This document shows positions 1 through 10,768 of a stretch of 64,000 nucleotides of DNA, in pieces. A program made the translations under genes and the position numbers. Each line of letters begins with the position of its first letter. Within the stretch, counting starts at the first letter, position 1. This DNA comes from Plazaster borealis (Eukaryota; Echinodermata; Asteroidea; Forcipulatida; Labidiasteridae). The notes beneath the pieces are model-generated. The model ran no database searches. It worked only from the letters and a program-made list of their open reading frames with translations, and was not told where the DNA came from. The DNA lies in contig CM037462.1 in the NCBI GenBank assembly GCA_021014325.1, positions 19,116,135 through 19,180,134 of the forward strand, written 5' to 3'.

Positions 1-397
1 TAAGTTTAGACTGTGGTTTAAGTTGACCTTGCCATATGAGTTGTTTGAACATTTTATAGCCCTTGTTAGAAAGTTCTATCTCAAGAGGGAAGGTGTTGTC
101 ACTGTGGACCATAACGGACGCAAACACAAAATGCTGGTATTTGTGGTCCCTGGAAACAAACACTCTTGGTATATTTATATATTTTATTTCTCACAAGGTT
201 ATTTCAGCCACTTCTGTGGCTGCTTACCATCTCACTTTATTAAAAAATAATGTTAAATGATTGTAACTTTTACCTAAACAGTGATCATTGGTTGTAAAGT
301 ATAAAAAAAACCATGAAATTATAGACATTGTTAAAATCTTTAAAAAGAATATAATGGATGTAACAGAACAGGATAAAGACCTCACACAAAAAATGTA
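1..397. other. No gene seen
   Basis: AT-rich sequence. Only short open stretches occur, without splice sites or recognisable protein similarity. I see nothing functional here. Confidence 0.5.
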
Positions 398-476
398 GAC
401 TATGCTCAGTAGTCTAATGGTTAACACATCTCCCCTACAAAGAAGGGGTATGGGTTTGAATTCAACCAAAGTAAGC
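398..476 (+). mobile_element. tRNA-like SINE head, degenerate
   Basis: A box-like TAGTCTAATGGTTAA is followed about 30 nt later by a B box-like GGGTTTGAATTCAACC, with a CCCC/GGGG stem between them at the anticodon-arm position. This is the layout of a decayed tRNA-derived SINE promoter. It differs from the tRNA-Leu-type SINEs elsewhere in the window. The arms do not pair well enough for a working tRNA. Confidence 0.4.
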
Positions 477-1861
477 TGTGATTTGTTGTCCACACTCGGA
501 AAGCACAAAGTATACAGTGCTTATCACACATCGGTGTAAGGATACGAAAATCACATTATAAAGAACTTTTTAAAGCTCTGTGAAGAAAATCAACAGGCAC
601 CTTGAATGAGACTGCAACCAATTTCCTCTGCATTCTAGAAAAGACGTCTCAAACACTTGAACACACTAAGCTTGCCTGGATACAAGAGGTCAGAGTGACT
701 CCTTAATTAGCACTTAGCAGAGGGTATCCAAAAAAAAAAAAATCCTATATTTCTTTTCGTCACTTGTTACTTTACAATGTCATTCACAAATCTGAAAATT
801 TAGTGAATTAATTAAGTTTAATATCTGCTCACTCACTAATAGTCAACCAGTGCCATAATATAACTGGCTGTCCGAGGAATAACCACATCAATTCATTGTG
901 ATGTTCCTCCAGGGGGTTGTGGAGATTGGCTGTTGATTGATTGGGGGGGGGGGTTAAGTGTATAGGCTCTTCAAATTTTTGGGGTGGAAATTCTCTTCAC
1001 TAAACCAGGGCTCTACTCATCATTTTTACCTTTCAAAGGTCAATCTAATTTTAAGCATTGCTTAAATGTTGCAACCTAAACCAGCCTATTCGTACATACC
1101 TGAAGTAGATATCTGCCGATACCCAATTTCCTGAATCGTTTCCTGACTGCCAGAAGATCAAGCTGAAGAATCCTCTCACCAGGACGGCTGAGAGAATAAT
1201 GAAGGTGGCAAAGTTGAATTAAGATATATACAATCATTTAGAAGGTATTTGTAATGCGCCAGATCAATCTAAAGAGATGTTCAAGGCGCAGAGAAGCAGA
1301 GACAATGCAAACAAAACAATACATATGTACAAAATATATCCAGTGAAAAGAAAACCAAATAACAATTAGTGAAAACATACGATAATTAACAATGGAAAGC
1401 AACAAAACTATGAATTAAAGAAATACATCTTGAAAAGGTGAGTTTTGAGAGTAACTTTGAAATTGTGTACATCAGAAATATTACGAAAATCTTGAGGCAG
1501 TTCGTTCCAGAGAGAAGATCCAGCATGTGCAAATGAACGATCCCCCATAAGGTGTGAGTTTTAGGAACAACATTGATAACATACAATCATTTAGAAGGTA
1601 TTGTCATGTATGCAGAGATGCCAACATTGAATTCCCAAAAAGAGTAGCACCGCCAAGCACTTAAAACTTAAGTTGCAAGTCAGGCATAAAACTCACCGAG
1701 TCGTAAAAAGAGGAAAATTATGACATTTATGATATAAACTAATATTTTCAGCGAAAATCACTTATTGCAAAGCGGCCTGCTCTAGAGGTCTAACAATTAT
1801 GAATTGTATTCTCAGTCTTTAACCAAAAAAAAACAACAAAAAAAAATGAAACAATTTGATT
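477..1861. other. No gene seen; intergenic
   Basis: AT-rich with short homopolymers and a G run near 940. Open stretches on either strand are short and lack splice signals or recognisable products. Confidence 0.4.
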
Positions 1862-1930
1862 TTTTTTTTTTTTTTTTTTTGTATCGGACCGCAATTTGCA
1901 CTAGCTTGTGCATGAAGAGAACCCTTTCCA
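1862..1930 (+). mobile_element. Terminal fragment of CAGGGTTCTCC-type element
   Basis: A poly-T run leads into GTATCGGACCGCAATTTG and then CTAGCTTGTGCATGAAGAGAACCC. The complete copy at 40960-41229 has the same order: poly-T, GTATCGG motifs, CTAGCTTGTGCATG and GGAGAACCCTG. This is therefore a decayed solo right end. Confidence 0.5.
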
Positions 1931-1992
1931 ACTAAATTCAACAAAATGCTGTAGTTTCTGTCCCATTGTTTATTCAAATGAATAATGCTCAC

Positions 1993-2160
1993 GTTTGCAC
2001 AACAAAATAGTAATACAAAAAAATACGTCACACCACCTGACCACAGCAGCAGGCCAGTCAAGTCTTCAAACGACTTCAGCAAGAGCAGTTTCGTCAATTG
2101 GCCTGTCCAACCAATTCCATTTCCACCCACTGCATTCTTATTTTTATCGACAGTTTTCAT
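1993..2160 (-). CDS. Candidate first coding exon, unrecognised protein
   Basis: From the ATG at 2160 a 56-codon open stretch runs to a good donor (AAC|GTGAGC) at 1992. It ends in phase 0. The peptide has a polar start and then a hydrophobic stretch (LLLWSGGVTYFFVLLFCC) that could be one membrane segment. The reading frame stays open past the donor into the poly-A side of a repeat fragment, and no downstream exon was found. A CpG-richer stretch lies upstream (2230-2480) and could be a promoter. This could equally be chance coding potential. Confidence 0.22.
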
Positions 2161-3309
2161 CAGATCTTGGCCTCCATTGCGATCGATGAAATATTTTCTT
2201 GTTGTCACCTTTATTTTAGTTGATCGCTGCAGCGATCGCGATGTTTCAAACAAACTCTACGACGGCGCGCGCTGAACTTGCGAATTGCATTTCAGATAAA
2301 AGTTATCACAGGGTCTGTTTGCCGCCGCATCCCACAGTCGTAAAGCGTTAAAAAAAACTGCGGAACCAGTCTCTACAAAAGCGACTGTAGAATGTATGCT
2401 GTACAAGGAGCCTTGCGCCTCAGTGTGTGCTCTGTGCTACGCGTGTGTCGGGGGAGGCAAATCCTGAGTGCGATAGTTTATGGGATTGGTACCTCCTAAA
2501 TAAGCACCAAAACGCGTCTGAATTCGGTGCCGCTCATCGCTTTTAACCACGCGGCAGCAGTCAACATTCGTTATAGTTTTTTATTTTATAAATACTTTTA
2601 GTATTAGTTTTTATCATGATACATTGTTCGTAACTACATACACTGGGCGGCTTGTTTATCGTATTTAATTGAAGATTATCGTAGCGGCGTATTCACGGCT
2701 CAAAATCGTATTTTCTACGCCCAAATCGTGTATGTTGGCATCTCTGTGTATGTTATTTTTAACACTGTATACATCACCCAAAGTTTCAGGGTAAATTTGT
2801 TTATCAAAAATGAAATATCCTTTAAAATGAGTGGAGGTCTCCTCCTTCTCTAGAGTGAAACCCACTGAAATTACAGGCTGTAATGTAAACTAGAGGTTTG
2901 GACACAATAAGGAATATGTCATTCTTTCCTTGACAGTAAATTCAAATCTTTCAAAAGGGCAAAGGAAGCTCTATGAACAAATTCTGAAATCAGGGAAAAT
3001 CCTATCTTGACAAATCATAGGCCTAAACTCTACCTGAAGGCTTAAAAGGTTACAAACCCAAAACAGCATCACCGGTTAAAAAAAACGAACACCATCACCG
3101 GTTAACATCTTATTTCATTATGAATCGTTTGACTAAAACAAACACTTTTAACAAATAGTCAAAACCTCATAGTTCTGGCGCTGTAATTTTTTCAATGACA
3201 CAAAATCTTGCAAGACCTTATTTTGTTTATACACTTCAAGAGCCTAGATGATAAAATGATATATTCTGGTGTGTATAAGTATTTCTTGAAGATCTCAGAT
3301 TTTCACTTA
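2161..3309. other. CpG-richer patch then AT-rich intergenic DNA
   Basis: Positions 2230-2560 are richer in CpG than the surroundings (several CGCG and CGATCG), as at a start region. The rest is AT-rich. A minus-strand open stretch at 2665-2864 follows an acceptor-like site, but its phase does not fit the exon at 3981-4149, so it is not called. Confidence 0.3.
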
Positions 3310-3560
3310 CACATTAACCCGTTTATTTTGCCCCATTTATTTTAGTGATAAATTGATCATAAGAACACATTATTTGTTTACTCTTTTTCTGCAAATAGCG
3401 ACCCTCCCCAAAAAACAGGTCACAATATAGCACCCTCAAGAGTCCTCTTTCCCATTCTGAATACTGTGTGGTCTTGTGATCTTTATTTTTCATTTTACAA
3501 ATATTTTTCTAGAGGGATTTAAACCGGTCGCTAGCGACCATTCGGCGCATTAATTGAATT
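3310..3560 (-). repeat. Dispersed repeat, pair with 35740-36030
   Basis: The stretch around CCCCAAAAAACAGGTCACAA, the following tract about CCTCAAGAGTCC, and the flanking TTTGTTTACTC reappear in reverse complement at 35870-35960 in SARA intron 9. Identity is diverged but collinear over about 200 bp. No coding capacity or clear terminal repeats were found, so this is an unclassified interspersed repeat. Confidence 0.5.
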
Positions 3561-3980
3561 TATATTGCGCTCTCTCCAGGACCAGCCTGTTCGAGGGCGC
3601 ATAACAATGAATATTTCAGTAAGAAAGTTAAACAAGAAAAGTATTTTTATAAACAAAAACACACCTTAAAAATAAGTATTATTTCTTCATGGTTAATCTA
3701 AGCTCCAAGCCTTGTCAATTCAAAGCTTAATAAACAATGATTCACTATCAGTGGATAATGTCCAATCTGCTCCTATGTAAAAAGGGAAATAATGTAGAAA
3801 CAGTAGTACAAATTTGTGTATTCTTATAAATACGCAATTCACAATACATTTCTGTTTGATGGGCAACTCCAGGCTTGAAGCATTTACAGAAATTCATTGA
3901 TCCTTAATAAGTCCATGATTATTAACCACAGTAAAGTTTAAAGCGAACAGTTAAGCAGATGGGACTGTTATTTATAATAC

Positions 3981-4149
3981 TTACATAGTAGATTTTTCCC
4001 ATGTTGTACAAGCAACCAATCTAGACTCAATACCAATAGATAATGATGGATCTTCATCTTGAGATAAAGCTACTTTCCTCCTCTCTCGACGCTGCCTGAC
4101 AATCTTTAAGAATTCCTCCTGACCTTCAGTGAAATCTTCATCCTCATCA
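3981..4149 (-). CDS. Exon 4 of unrecognised minus-strand gene
   Basis: Acceptor TTTGTTTTAG| is followed by (S)DEDEDFTEGQEEFLKIV, a basic patch (RQRRERRK), and WEKSTM. The acidic start resembles the SDTDSE repeat units. The frame ends at TAA (3983-3981), but the same bases form a strong donor AT|GTAAGT at 3984, so it may be terminal or may splice to an exon not found. Phase in is 2. Confidence 0.5.
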
Positions 4150-7100
4150 CTAAAACAAATTAGAAAAAAAAACAATTTAAGTAATAAACTAAAAGACTAT
4201 ATAAAGCTTTCAACAATAACATTAATACAAATAATGAACTCTTGGCAGATATCACTCATTGCCAACCTCTCTGATTCCTTTTCACCATCTGTATCACTCA
4301 ATATCAACCTCTCTGATTCATTTTCACTGTCTGTATCACTCAATATCAACCTCTCTAATTCATTTTCACTGTCTGTATCACTCAATATCAACCTCTCTGA
4401 TTCATTTTCACTGTCTGTTTCACTCAATACCAACCTCTCTGATTCACTTTCACTGTCTGTATCACCCAATACCAACCTCTCTGATTCATTTTCCACTGTC
4501 TGTATCACTCAATATCAACCTCTCTGATTCACTTTCACTGTCTGTATCACCCAATACCAACCTCTCTGATTCATTTTCCACTGTCTGTATCACTCAATAT
4601 CAACCTCTCTGATTCATTTTCACTGTCTGTATCACTCAATACCAACCTCTCTGATTCATTTTCACTGTCTGTATCACTCAATACCAACCTCTCTGATTCA
4701 TTTTCACTGTCTGTATCACTCAATACCAACCTCTCTGATTCATTTTCACTGTCTATATCACTCAATACCAACCTCTTTGATTCACTTTCACTGTCTGTAT
4801 CACTCAATACCAACCTCTCTGATTCATGTTCACTGTCTGTATCACTCAATACCAACCTCTCTGATTCATTTTCACTCCCGGTATCACTCATACCAACCTC
4901 TCTGATTCATGTTCACTGTCTGTATCAGTCAATACCAACCTCTCTGATTCATTTTCACTGTCTGTATCACTAAATACATCTGCAAAGATTCCCTTCTTCT
5001 CTCCTTCATCTTGGGCTGCTGATATTTTCTTTGATACACCTTGCCCTTCATCTTGGGCTGCTGATATCTCCTTTGTTACCGCCTCATCAATGTCTTTCTC
5101 TCCTAAAGTGTTTTGTCTATCCACATCAACTTCTTCCTCTGCAGTGTTCTCTTTGGTTGAGTCTAAATTAATTGCACTTTTCTGACAGTTTGATGGAATG
5201 TCTGCTTGACCTTTACCCTCTGCTTCATTGTTAACTTGAGCAAGGTCAGGGGTCACTGTAGTTTCTGTGAGGACATCTGTTCCTTCTGAACCATTACTTT
5301 TGTCCACATTTTCGTATCCCTTCTTTCTGGAATGCACAAGTTCTTCTGCAACATCTACAAACAGTTCAAATTATACAAACTATTTAAATTATTTTAATAG
5401 AACTTTCAATTTTTGAAGCATCCTGACGGAACAGCCTCAAATTTTTTCAAGTCAGGAAAAAATGTTATTATAGTGACTAGTGCACCACAGCCTACGATGC
5501 AAGAAATATAAAGTAGCATTCAAAGACATCTCTATTCATACCGGGCTTAATGACGCAAGTAAAAGGTTAAATCATCAGCATACATGGCAAGCCGAGATCA
5601 AACTTTAAGATTTATCATGTGATAATGCCAGATGCATTGGGTCAATAGCACTACAAACGTAAGAAGTAAACTAGACTCTATAATTTACAACAATTATTGT
5701 AAAAATGAAATTTGAATTTGAACACGGACTTCCCATTTTTTTTTTTTTTTTTATGAGATATTGCCTTACTCACCAGGCCGGACGGCCACTTCAAGGTGAG
5801 GGCTACACTTAACTGATTTGGGCTGTCGACCCAAATCAACTGTCACCAGGGGCACATTGCCACCTACTCCTAGGGCTGAAACAGCGTTACCCCCTTCACA
5901 GTCCGTAAGGATGTAGGCATGGGTATCATCCACTAGGAGCCTGGCTGGTAGAGCAGAATGCACTACCTTCCCAACTTTTTACAAAGCAATTATGGTTAAG
6001 TGACTTCCCATGAAATGGCTGTGACAGTGTGAATGAACGAGCCTTAATGTAATTACCTGTAGCATCTCTGATGAGCAGGAGAGTCTTCGCCCATTTACCA
6101 CACACAGTAAAGTACAATACTTCGGGTGTTATATCTGGTAAGCAAACATCATACAATGCAATGATGCCATGAAGTAACTCCTGATTAGGTATCTGAAACA
6201 ACAAAATTAATCCTGACTTATTTACAACATTGTTTTAACATTGTTCTACCGCTGACTATTCATGATTGTTAACTTTCTGTTCAATCACTTAGTATTTTCT
6301 TATTGTCAATAACCGGGAGAAACTTGAACATTTGTAAACATGTCACCAGAATAATTGGAGCTACTAGGCTATGTAAGGTCTTCAGAAGTTCTGTCGTTAA
6401 GAAAATTTAATTGTAGTGAACGACTAATAGCACACACCCTTGATCGAAGAAAAAGATCAGGTAGAATTTGTCAGCTAAGCCTTTAAACGTAGGGTCTTAG
6501 ATTATTTTTTGTCAAAGGAATGCTGATTTATAGGCCAAATTATCATTAAAGATACAACAAAAGTCACCTGTGAAAGTTTCAGCTAAACAGTTGTTCAGAA
6601 AACAGCAAAAACTGTCACAGTATTTTATAAAAAAACGTCAAATCCATCCACATTTAGCGAGCCGACAGCGGGTATCATCCGCATCTCTGGCCTCAGCATT
6701 CACAAATAAACATCACGGAAATTGGAGTCTTATAAAAAGTCGCCTTTCCTAGAGAATAGAATGGGACAACATCATGCTTCCCATGGTCATTGGCATTGCT
6801 CTCATCCAACAACCTTTAATGTATAGGCCTAGTCTTTCTAAACAATCTGCCAGACTATGTTATATCAGAAATATGCCTATTCACAGACTACCGTCTGTAC
6901 CGGCAAATTAGATCCCAAGGAGAAGTAACCATCCTCAAAGATGATCTCTCAAACCTTAAAGGCACTGAACACGTTTGGAAATTGTCAAAGACCAGTGTTC
7001 TCACTTGGTGTATCCCAACATATGCATAAAATAACAAGCCTGTGAAAATTTGGGCTCAATTGGTCATCGAAGTTGCAAGAAAATGATGAAAGAAAAAACA

Positions 7101-8657
7101 CCCTTGTTTTACAATTGTGTGCTTTCAGATAGGAATAAAAACTTCTTGCAACAAGTTTTTATTATTTTAGTGAGAAATTACCTCTTTCTCAAAAACTACG
7201 TTACTTCAGAGGGAGTCGTTCCCAACAATGTTTTATACTATCAACAGCTCTCCGTTGCTTGTTACCAAGTAAGTTTTTATGCTAATATCTGTTTTGAGTC
7301 ATTACCAAACGTGTACGATACCTTTAAAGAATGGGCAAAGAAATGGTTCATGTCATTCAATCCATATAGGTGTGAGGTATTGAGAATCACCAACAAGAGA
7401 AAGAACATTCATTCAAGCCGAGTATTCCATCCATGGCGAAACTCTCTGCACAATTAACAAAGCTAAATATCTTGGTGTCACAATCCAAAGCAATCTCCAG
7501 TGGAGGTCACTCTCTCCCTGCCTCAGTCGCATCGGCACAATCCATGAAAATCTTCAGGAGCCGGCTGGTCCTTTTTTACTTGCTTGTGGTCCTTTTTTAC
7601 TGGCACTTCCAACTACCAGCATCACCAGTTTCTGCACCTTTGTGTACTGTGTGAATACATGTTCCTGTGTCAGCCCCATTTTGCACCCACAGTACAACAA
7701 TCCTTGGGAGCATCTAGAGCTTCTAAGACTAAAGAGGCCTGTACTCAACAGTTGATGATGATGATAAACATAATTATACATACTTTTAAGAACTCACAAC
7801 ACAAGTTATGAAAACAGTCAGGTACTGGGAAAGAACCAAAAACAAATAAAACAAATCTAGTTTTGTTCTTGAAGTATTGACTGTTAAAAACAAGAGCAGC
7901 GATAATCGGCTATTATTAGTATTAGCCCACCTACTACTGACTGATGGGCTGTTACGTTAGTGTTGTGGCTCTCTTTAACATTGGTCTTCTCTTACAAATT
8001 GTAACTTACATGTCTTATCATTCATAGTTACCATGGCGACAGTAAATAGATTATGACAAGACTGATGTTAAAATAAATTTAAAACTGACTAAAGAGAACA
8101 ATAACAGCACAACAAGTGGGCTAACCTCAACTAATAATGAATAAATGTGTAGCAACACAATTGTGACAGTTTGGCACCGTTGCGAATCATAAATTTAATT
8201 GGGCCAAACCACTTTGTATCCAAGCCAAGGGAAACTTTTCCAATTTATGGGGCTAATCTAAACCAGGTTTTAAAACTGTGCAAAGTGTCTTGGTGGGGGC
8301 CACACTTCACCGTTTCACGTAGTTGCGATAATCGTAACCCTCCATCCTCCCGTCTAGTCTGCGACCGTCAGGAGGATGGGTTACGATTATCGCAACTACC
8401 GTGTTCCTACATTTCACGTAAAAATGCCATACCCCAGGAATAACGTTGACCGACTTGAATTTCGTGCTCTTGAACAACCGCCGAAACTCGAGTATTACAG
8501 GAACACATTTGACTGTCAATTGGTCTACATGGCCATTGTGGATACCTCCTGAGTCAGCTTTAACCGGCTTTGAATTGGTCTTCTTTTTAACAAATTCAAC
8601 AGGCGGGAGCCGAGTGCAAATGTTTTCAACAGACATGACACTGCTGACAGAGGCCAT
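3981..8657 (-). CDS. Unrecognised multi-exon gene with acidic repeat region
   Basis: Four exons join with matching phases: 8657-8433 (75 codons), 6192-6057 (45 codons + 1 nt), about 5354-4898 (or to 4940), and 4149-3981 (TAA at 3983-3981) or spliced onward at 3985 (GTAAGT). With the 4898 donor and the TAA, the coding length is 987 nt, or 328 residues. Residues 1-120 look globular, with a hydrophobic stretch (VLYFTVCGKWAKTLLLIRD) in exon 2. The rest is polar, rich in Glu, Asp and Ser, and probably disordered, ending in 14-residue SDTDSENESERLVL-type repeats and then SDEDEDF. I do not recognise the family. The start is supported by the context AACATGG. Intron 2 holds a SINE fragment; intron 1 holds a dead LINE and a MITE. 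The 3' end is uncertain. Confidence 0.5.
4245..4975 (-). repeat. 42-bp minisatellite, at least partly coding
   Basis: About 17 units of 42 bp (14 codons) read on the minus strand as SDTDSENESERLVL with conservative changes. Most units are exact 42-mers, but three indels break the frame: a lost base near 4890 and extra C bases near 4576 and 4491. Each unit contains AGAG|GTTGGT or a close variant, a possible splice donor in constant phase. Confidence 0.85.
4898..5354 (-). CDS. Exon 3 (acidic, start of 14-residue repeats)
   Basis: Acceptor CTGTTTGTAG| is followed by DVAEELVHSRKKGYENVDKS and a Glu/Asp/Ser-rich, probably disordered stretch. An internal duplication of KxISAAQDEG lies near 5000-5080. 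The 14-residue repeats then begin. Two sites AG|GTTGGT at 4939 and 4897 would end the exon in phase 2, which is what the exon at 4149 needs. Beyond 4891 a one-base deletion throws the frame into a stop. Confidence 0.5.
5757..6010 (-). mobile_element. SINE fragment (second family), tRNA head missing
   Basis: Nearly identical to 60648-60880: CCGGACGGCCACTTCAAGG, GGGCTGTCGACCCAAATCAA and GGAGCCTGGCTGGTAGAGC. The copy breaks off where the core meets the tRNA part. It lies across the intron of the unrecognised gene next to exon 2. The similarity makes a phantom 65-codon reading frame in both copies. Confidence 0.75.
6057..6192 (-). CDS. Exon 2 of unrecognised minus-strand gene
   Basis: Acceptor TTGTTTCAG| and donor ACAG|GTAATT bracket 136 nt encoding IPNQELLHGI through LLLIRDAT plus one base. 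That base (G) plus AT of the next exon gives Asp. This is the most protein-like exon of the gene, and the agreement of phases on both sides is the main support. Confidence 0.6.
6832..7545 (+). pseudogene. LINE reverse transcriptase remnant, split by a MITE
   Basis: Frame 6832-6959 reads VFLNNLPDYVISEICLFTDY and on to ILKDDLSNLK. It resumes exactly in frame after the MITE at 7328 as EWAKKWFMSFNPYRCEVLRI. A frameshift near 7420 leads to YSIHGETLCTINKAKYLGV. These are the order and motifs of Jockey/CR1-type non-LTR reverse transcriptases. The catalytic F-A-D-D box is degraded to FTDYRLY. The copy is 5'-truncated and dead. Confidence 0.8.
6960..7323 (+). mobile_element. MITE family A, copy 1 (TTAA target)
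   Basis: 364 bp starting AGGCACTGAACACGTTTGG and ending CGTGTACGATACCT, flanked by TTAA at 6956-6959 and 7324-7327. Removing the element and one TTAA restores the LINE frame (...SNLKEWAKKW), so the insertion and its TTAA duplication are directly demonstrated. No coding capacity of its own; the open stretches in it recur because the copies are similar. Confidence 0.9.
8319..8399. repeat. Perfect-arm hairpin
   Basis: GTAGTTGCGATAATCGTAAC and its continuation to CCTCC are matched by the inverted arm ending GTTACGATTATCGCAACTAC. Arms are about 29 bp with a 3-bp offset, and the loop is about 20 nt. TTTCACGTA lies on both outer sides. It is probably a tiny foldback element lying just after the exon 1 donor of the minus-strand gene. 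Confidence 0.7.
8433..8657 (-). CDS. Exon 1 of unrecognised minus-strand gene
   Basis: It opens with MASVSSVMSVENIC and runs 75 codons to the donor CTGGG|GTATGG. It ends in phase 0, which fits the next exon's phase-0 start at 6192. The translated part is well mixed and not low-complexity. The sequence upstream (8658-8900) is CpG-rich for this window and contains several GTGCGC motifs, compatible with a promoter. Confidence 0.42.
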
Positions 8658-8990
8658 GTTGTTTTATTCGGTGTGTATGGTGAGAGAGAGTCGTGCGCAC
8701 ACACGTTTAGATTGAGCGCAATTTTGAAGATGCAATATTGTGTGCACATTTGCGTGCGCAAAACCGTACAATAAAAAGCACCTGCGCAAATTTTGTTGCC
8801 AAAAAAAACACCCTCCAGTGTCCAGCATGCGTTATTGACGTGCAAACTTACATTGCGCGCGCGAATTTGAAAAATAACACTGTAGTGTAATAGTATACTA
8901 GCGGAGGGCGGCCTTGCAAAAAAATAAATAATTGATTGATGCAATAAACAATAAAAAATTTAACTCAGTTATAAAATGTCCTTTTTGGGG
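8658..8990 (-). promoter_or_regulatory. Possible promoter of minus-strand gene
   Basis: CpG-richer stretch immediately upstream of the proposed ATG at 8657, with several GTGCGC and CGCGCG motifs. No TATA box at a convincing distance. Called only from position and composition. Confidence 0.25.
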
Positions 8991-10019
8991 GGATAAAGGG
9001 GCGGATCCAGGATTTTCTAAACCGGGGGCACAACGGCGCACCCAGGATTTTGTATTGGGGGGGCGGTGGCCTAAACAAAACCGGGTGGGGTCCAGGGCCT
9101 TACGGCCCCTGGGTCCAGGGGGCGAAGCACCTGGAAGCTCTGAGCTTTTGGCGTTTTGAGGGGTGAAAAATCAAACCTCCGTGTGCTTAAAAACAGAAAA
9201 ATAGACACACTTGTTAAGCACTTGTGATCCATATCAATTTTTTATTCAAAGAAAATTGTAATCCCACAAAACTCACGTTTGGATCTGGTCGCTGCATCTG
9301 GTTCCATCCAAAGGTTGATGATGAATGGAACGAAATCAAATTTATGAAAGGCAATGAAAATCCAGCCTCACTTGAAATTGATCTTCAATGACTAGGCCAT
9401 CATAAGAAAGCGTGGAATTAAGTGGTCCAAGAAGCAAAGCCGACCACCCAATTGAGCCTATAGGCTTTTAATACATGATAGGCCTATTGTACTTTTAGAA
9501 GAGAGCAAAAATGATGGTAATGTATGGTCTGCGCCGCACGAAAAAGATCGCTGCTTCATAATAAAATAATGAACGCTTTGAACGATGACGGAAGACAGGT
9601 ATGCGGTTCCTCCGGGTTCTTCATCGCTCTACTCGCCCCCCCCCACCCCACCTCCGATGTTAAAGCATCTCAACATCCACCAACCTCGCGACATGAGCCT
9701 CCTCCCCATGCCCGTTAGAATGTAAAAACCGATGTGAACTGACAGTAGTACTTTTTTCATGAGCCCCGGGAATGATGACCGAGAAAGAGCGCGCTGAAAC
9801 TATCGAATCCTTATTATATTGCATTATCCCGTTCGTTTGATTTTCCTGGCAGTCTTGATCGAAGTCAATATCCTATCCTTTTATAACCCGAGGGAAAAAA
9901 AGCTCAGGGAAAAAATGTTTTGGACTGAAAGGGATTTTTTTGTTGGAGAGGGGGAACGTGAGTTCCCTAGTTGATGACCGTGCCCCCCCCCCCTCAATTT
10001 GAATCTGGACTTTTGAGAT
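8991..10019. repeat. GGGCGGATCCAGG-type repeat remnants; no gene
   Basis: GGGGCGGATCCAGGATTTTC at 8999 and a second CGCACCCAGGATTTTG at 9035 resemble the left end of the element at 10563-10763. C-rich runs at 9640 and 9985 may be other ends. The rest has no coding signal. Confidence 0.4.
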
Positions 10020-10023
10020 TTAA

Positions 10024-10442
10024 AGGCACTGAACACGTTTGGAAATAATTGTCAAAGACCAGTGTTCTCACTTGGTGTATCCAAACTTGCATAAAATAAC
10101 AAGCCTGTAAAAAATTGGGCTCAATTGGTCATCGAAGTGATTAAAATGATGAATTCAATTCAATTCAATTCAATAAACTTTTATTTCGGTATTGCCCTCA
10201 CATGATGAAAGAAAAAACACCCTTGTTGTACATGTGTGTGCTTTCAGATAGGAATAAAAACTTCTTGCAACATGTTTTTATTATTTTAGTGAGAAATTAC
10301 CTCTTTCTCAAAAACTACGTTACTTCAGAGGGAGTCGTTTCCAACAATGTTTTATACTATCAACAGCTCTCCGTTGCTTGTTACCAAGTAAGTTTTTATG
10401 CTAACATTTGTTTTGAGTCATTACCAAACGTGTACGATACCT
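10024..10442 (+). mobile_element. MITE family A, copy 2, with an inserted tail
   Basis: Full-length copy flanked by TTAA (10020-10023 and 10443-10446). About 60 bp of foreign sequence sits at 10142-10200: repeated AATTC followed by AATAAACTTTTATTTCGG, which looks like the 3' tail of a retroposon. Confidence 0.85.
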
Positions 10443-10562
10443 TTAAAGGCCTACACGAAGACAATATGTAGCCCTATTTGTTTTTACCTCCCCACAGCAG
10501 GTTATCTTACAATAAATAGTAAATTACACAAAAGAGATTTTGAAAAAAAAAAGGTTTGGTTT

Positions 10563-10763
10563 CAGGGGCGGACCCAGGATTTTCCAAACGGGGGGGGGGG
10601 GTGAAAATATTCCAAGCAGCAAAATGATAAATGAAGTTGCCCCATTTCTCCCTCCCCCCCTTCTCTCTCTCTCTCTCTTTTTTTCTTTTCTCCCTCTTTT
10701 TTTTTTTTATATGAAAAAGGGGGGGCGTGCGCCCCCCACGCCCCCCCCCCGGATCCGCGCCTG
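10563..10763. mobile_element. CAGGGGCGGACCC element with 5-bp target duplication
   Basis: Ends CAGGGGCGGACCCAGG and (inverted) CAGGCGCGGATCC. Exact direct repeat GGTTT on both sides (10558-10562, 10764-10768). The interior is low-complexity (G run, CT-rich, C run) and non-coding. Confidence 0.7.
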
Positions 10764-10768
10764 GGTTT

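Noticed and set aside
2665..2864. Minus-strand open stretch after an acceptor-like TTTCAG, protein-like
   Set aside because: Needs phase 1 in, while the exon at 3985-4149 leaves phase 2; no intermediate exon or similarity found.
7050..7326. Recurrent open frames beginning [16 protein letters not shown] in many places
   Set aside because: They come from MITE family A; frames differ and are broken from copy to copy, so not a conserved protein.
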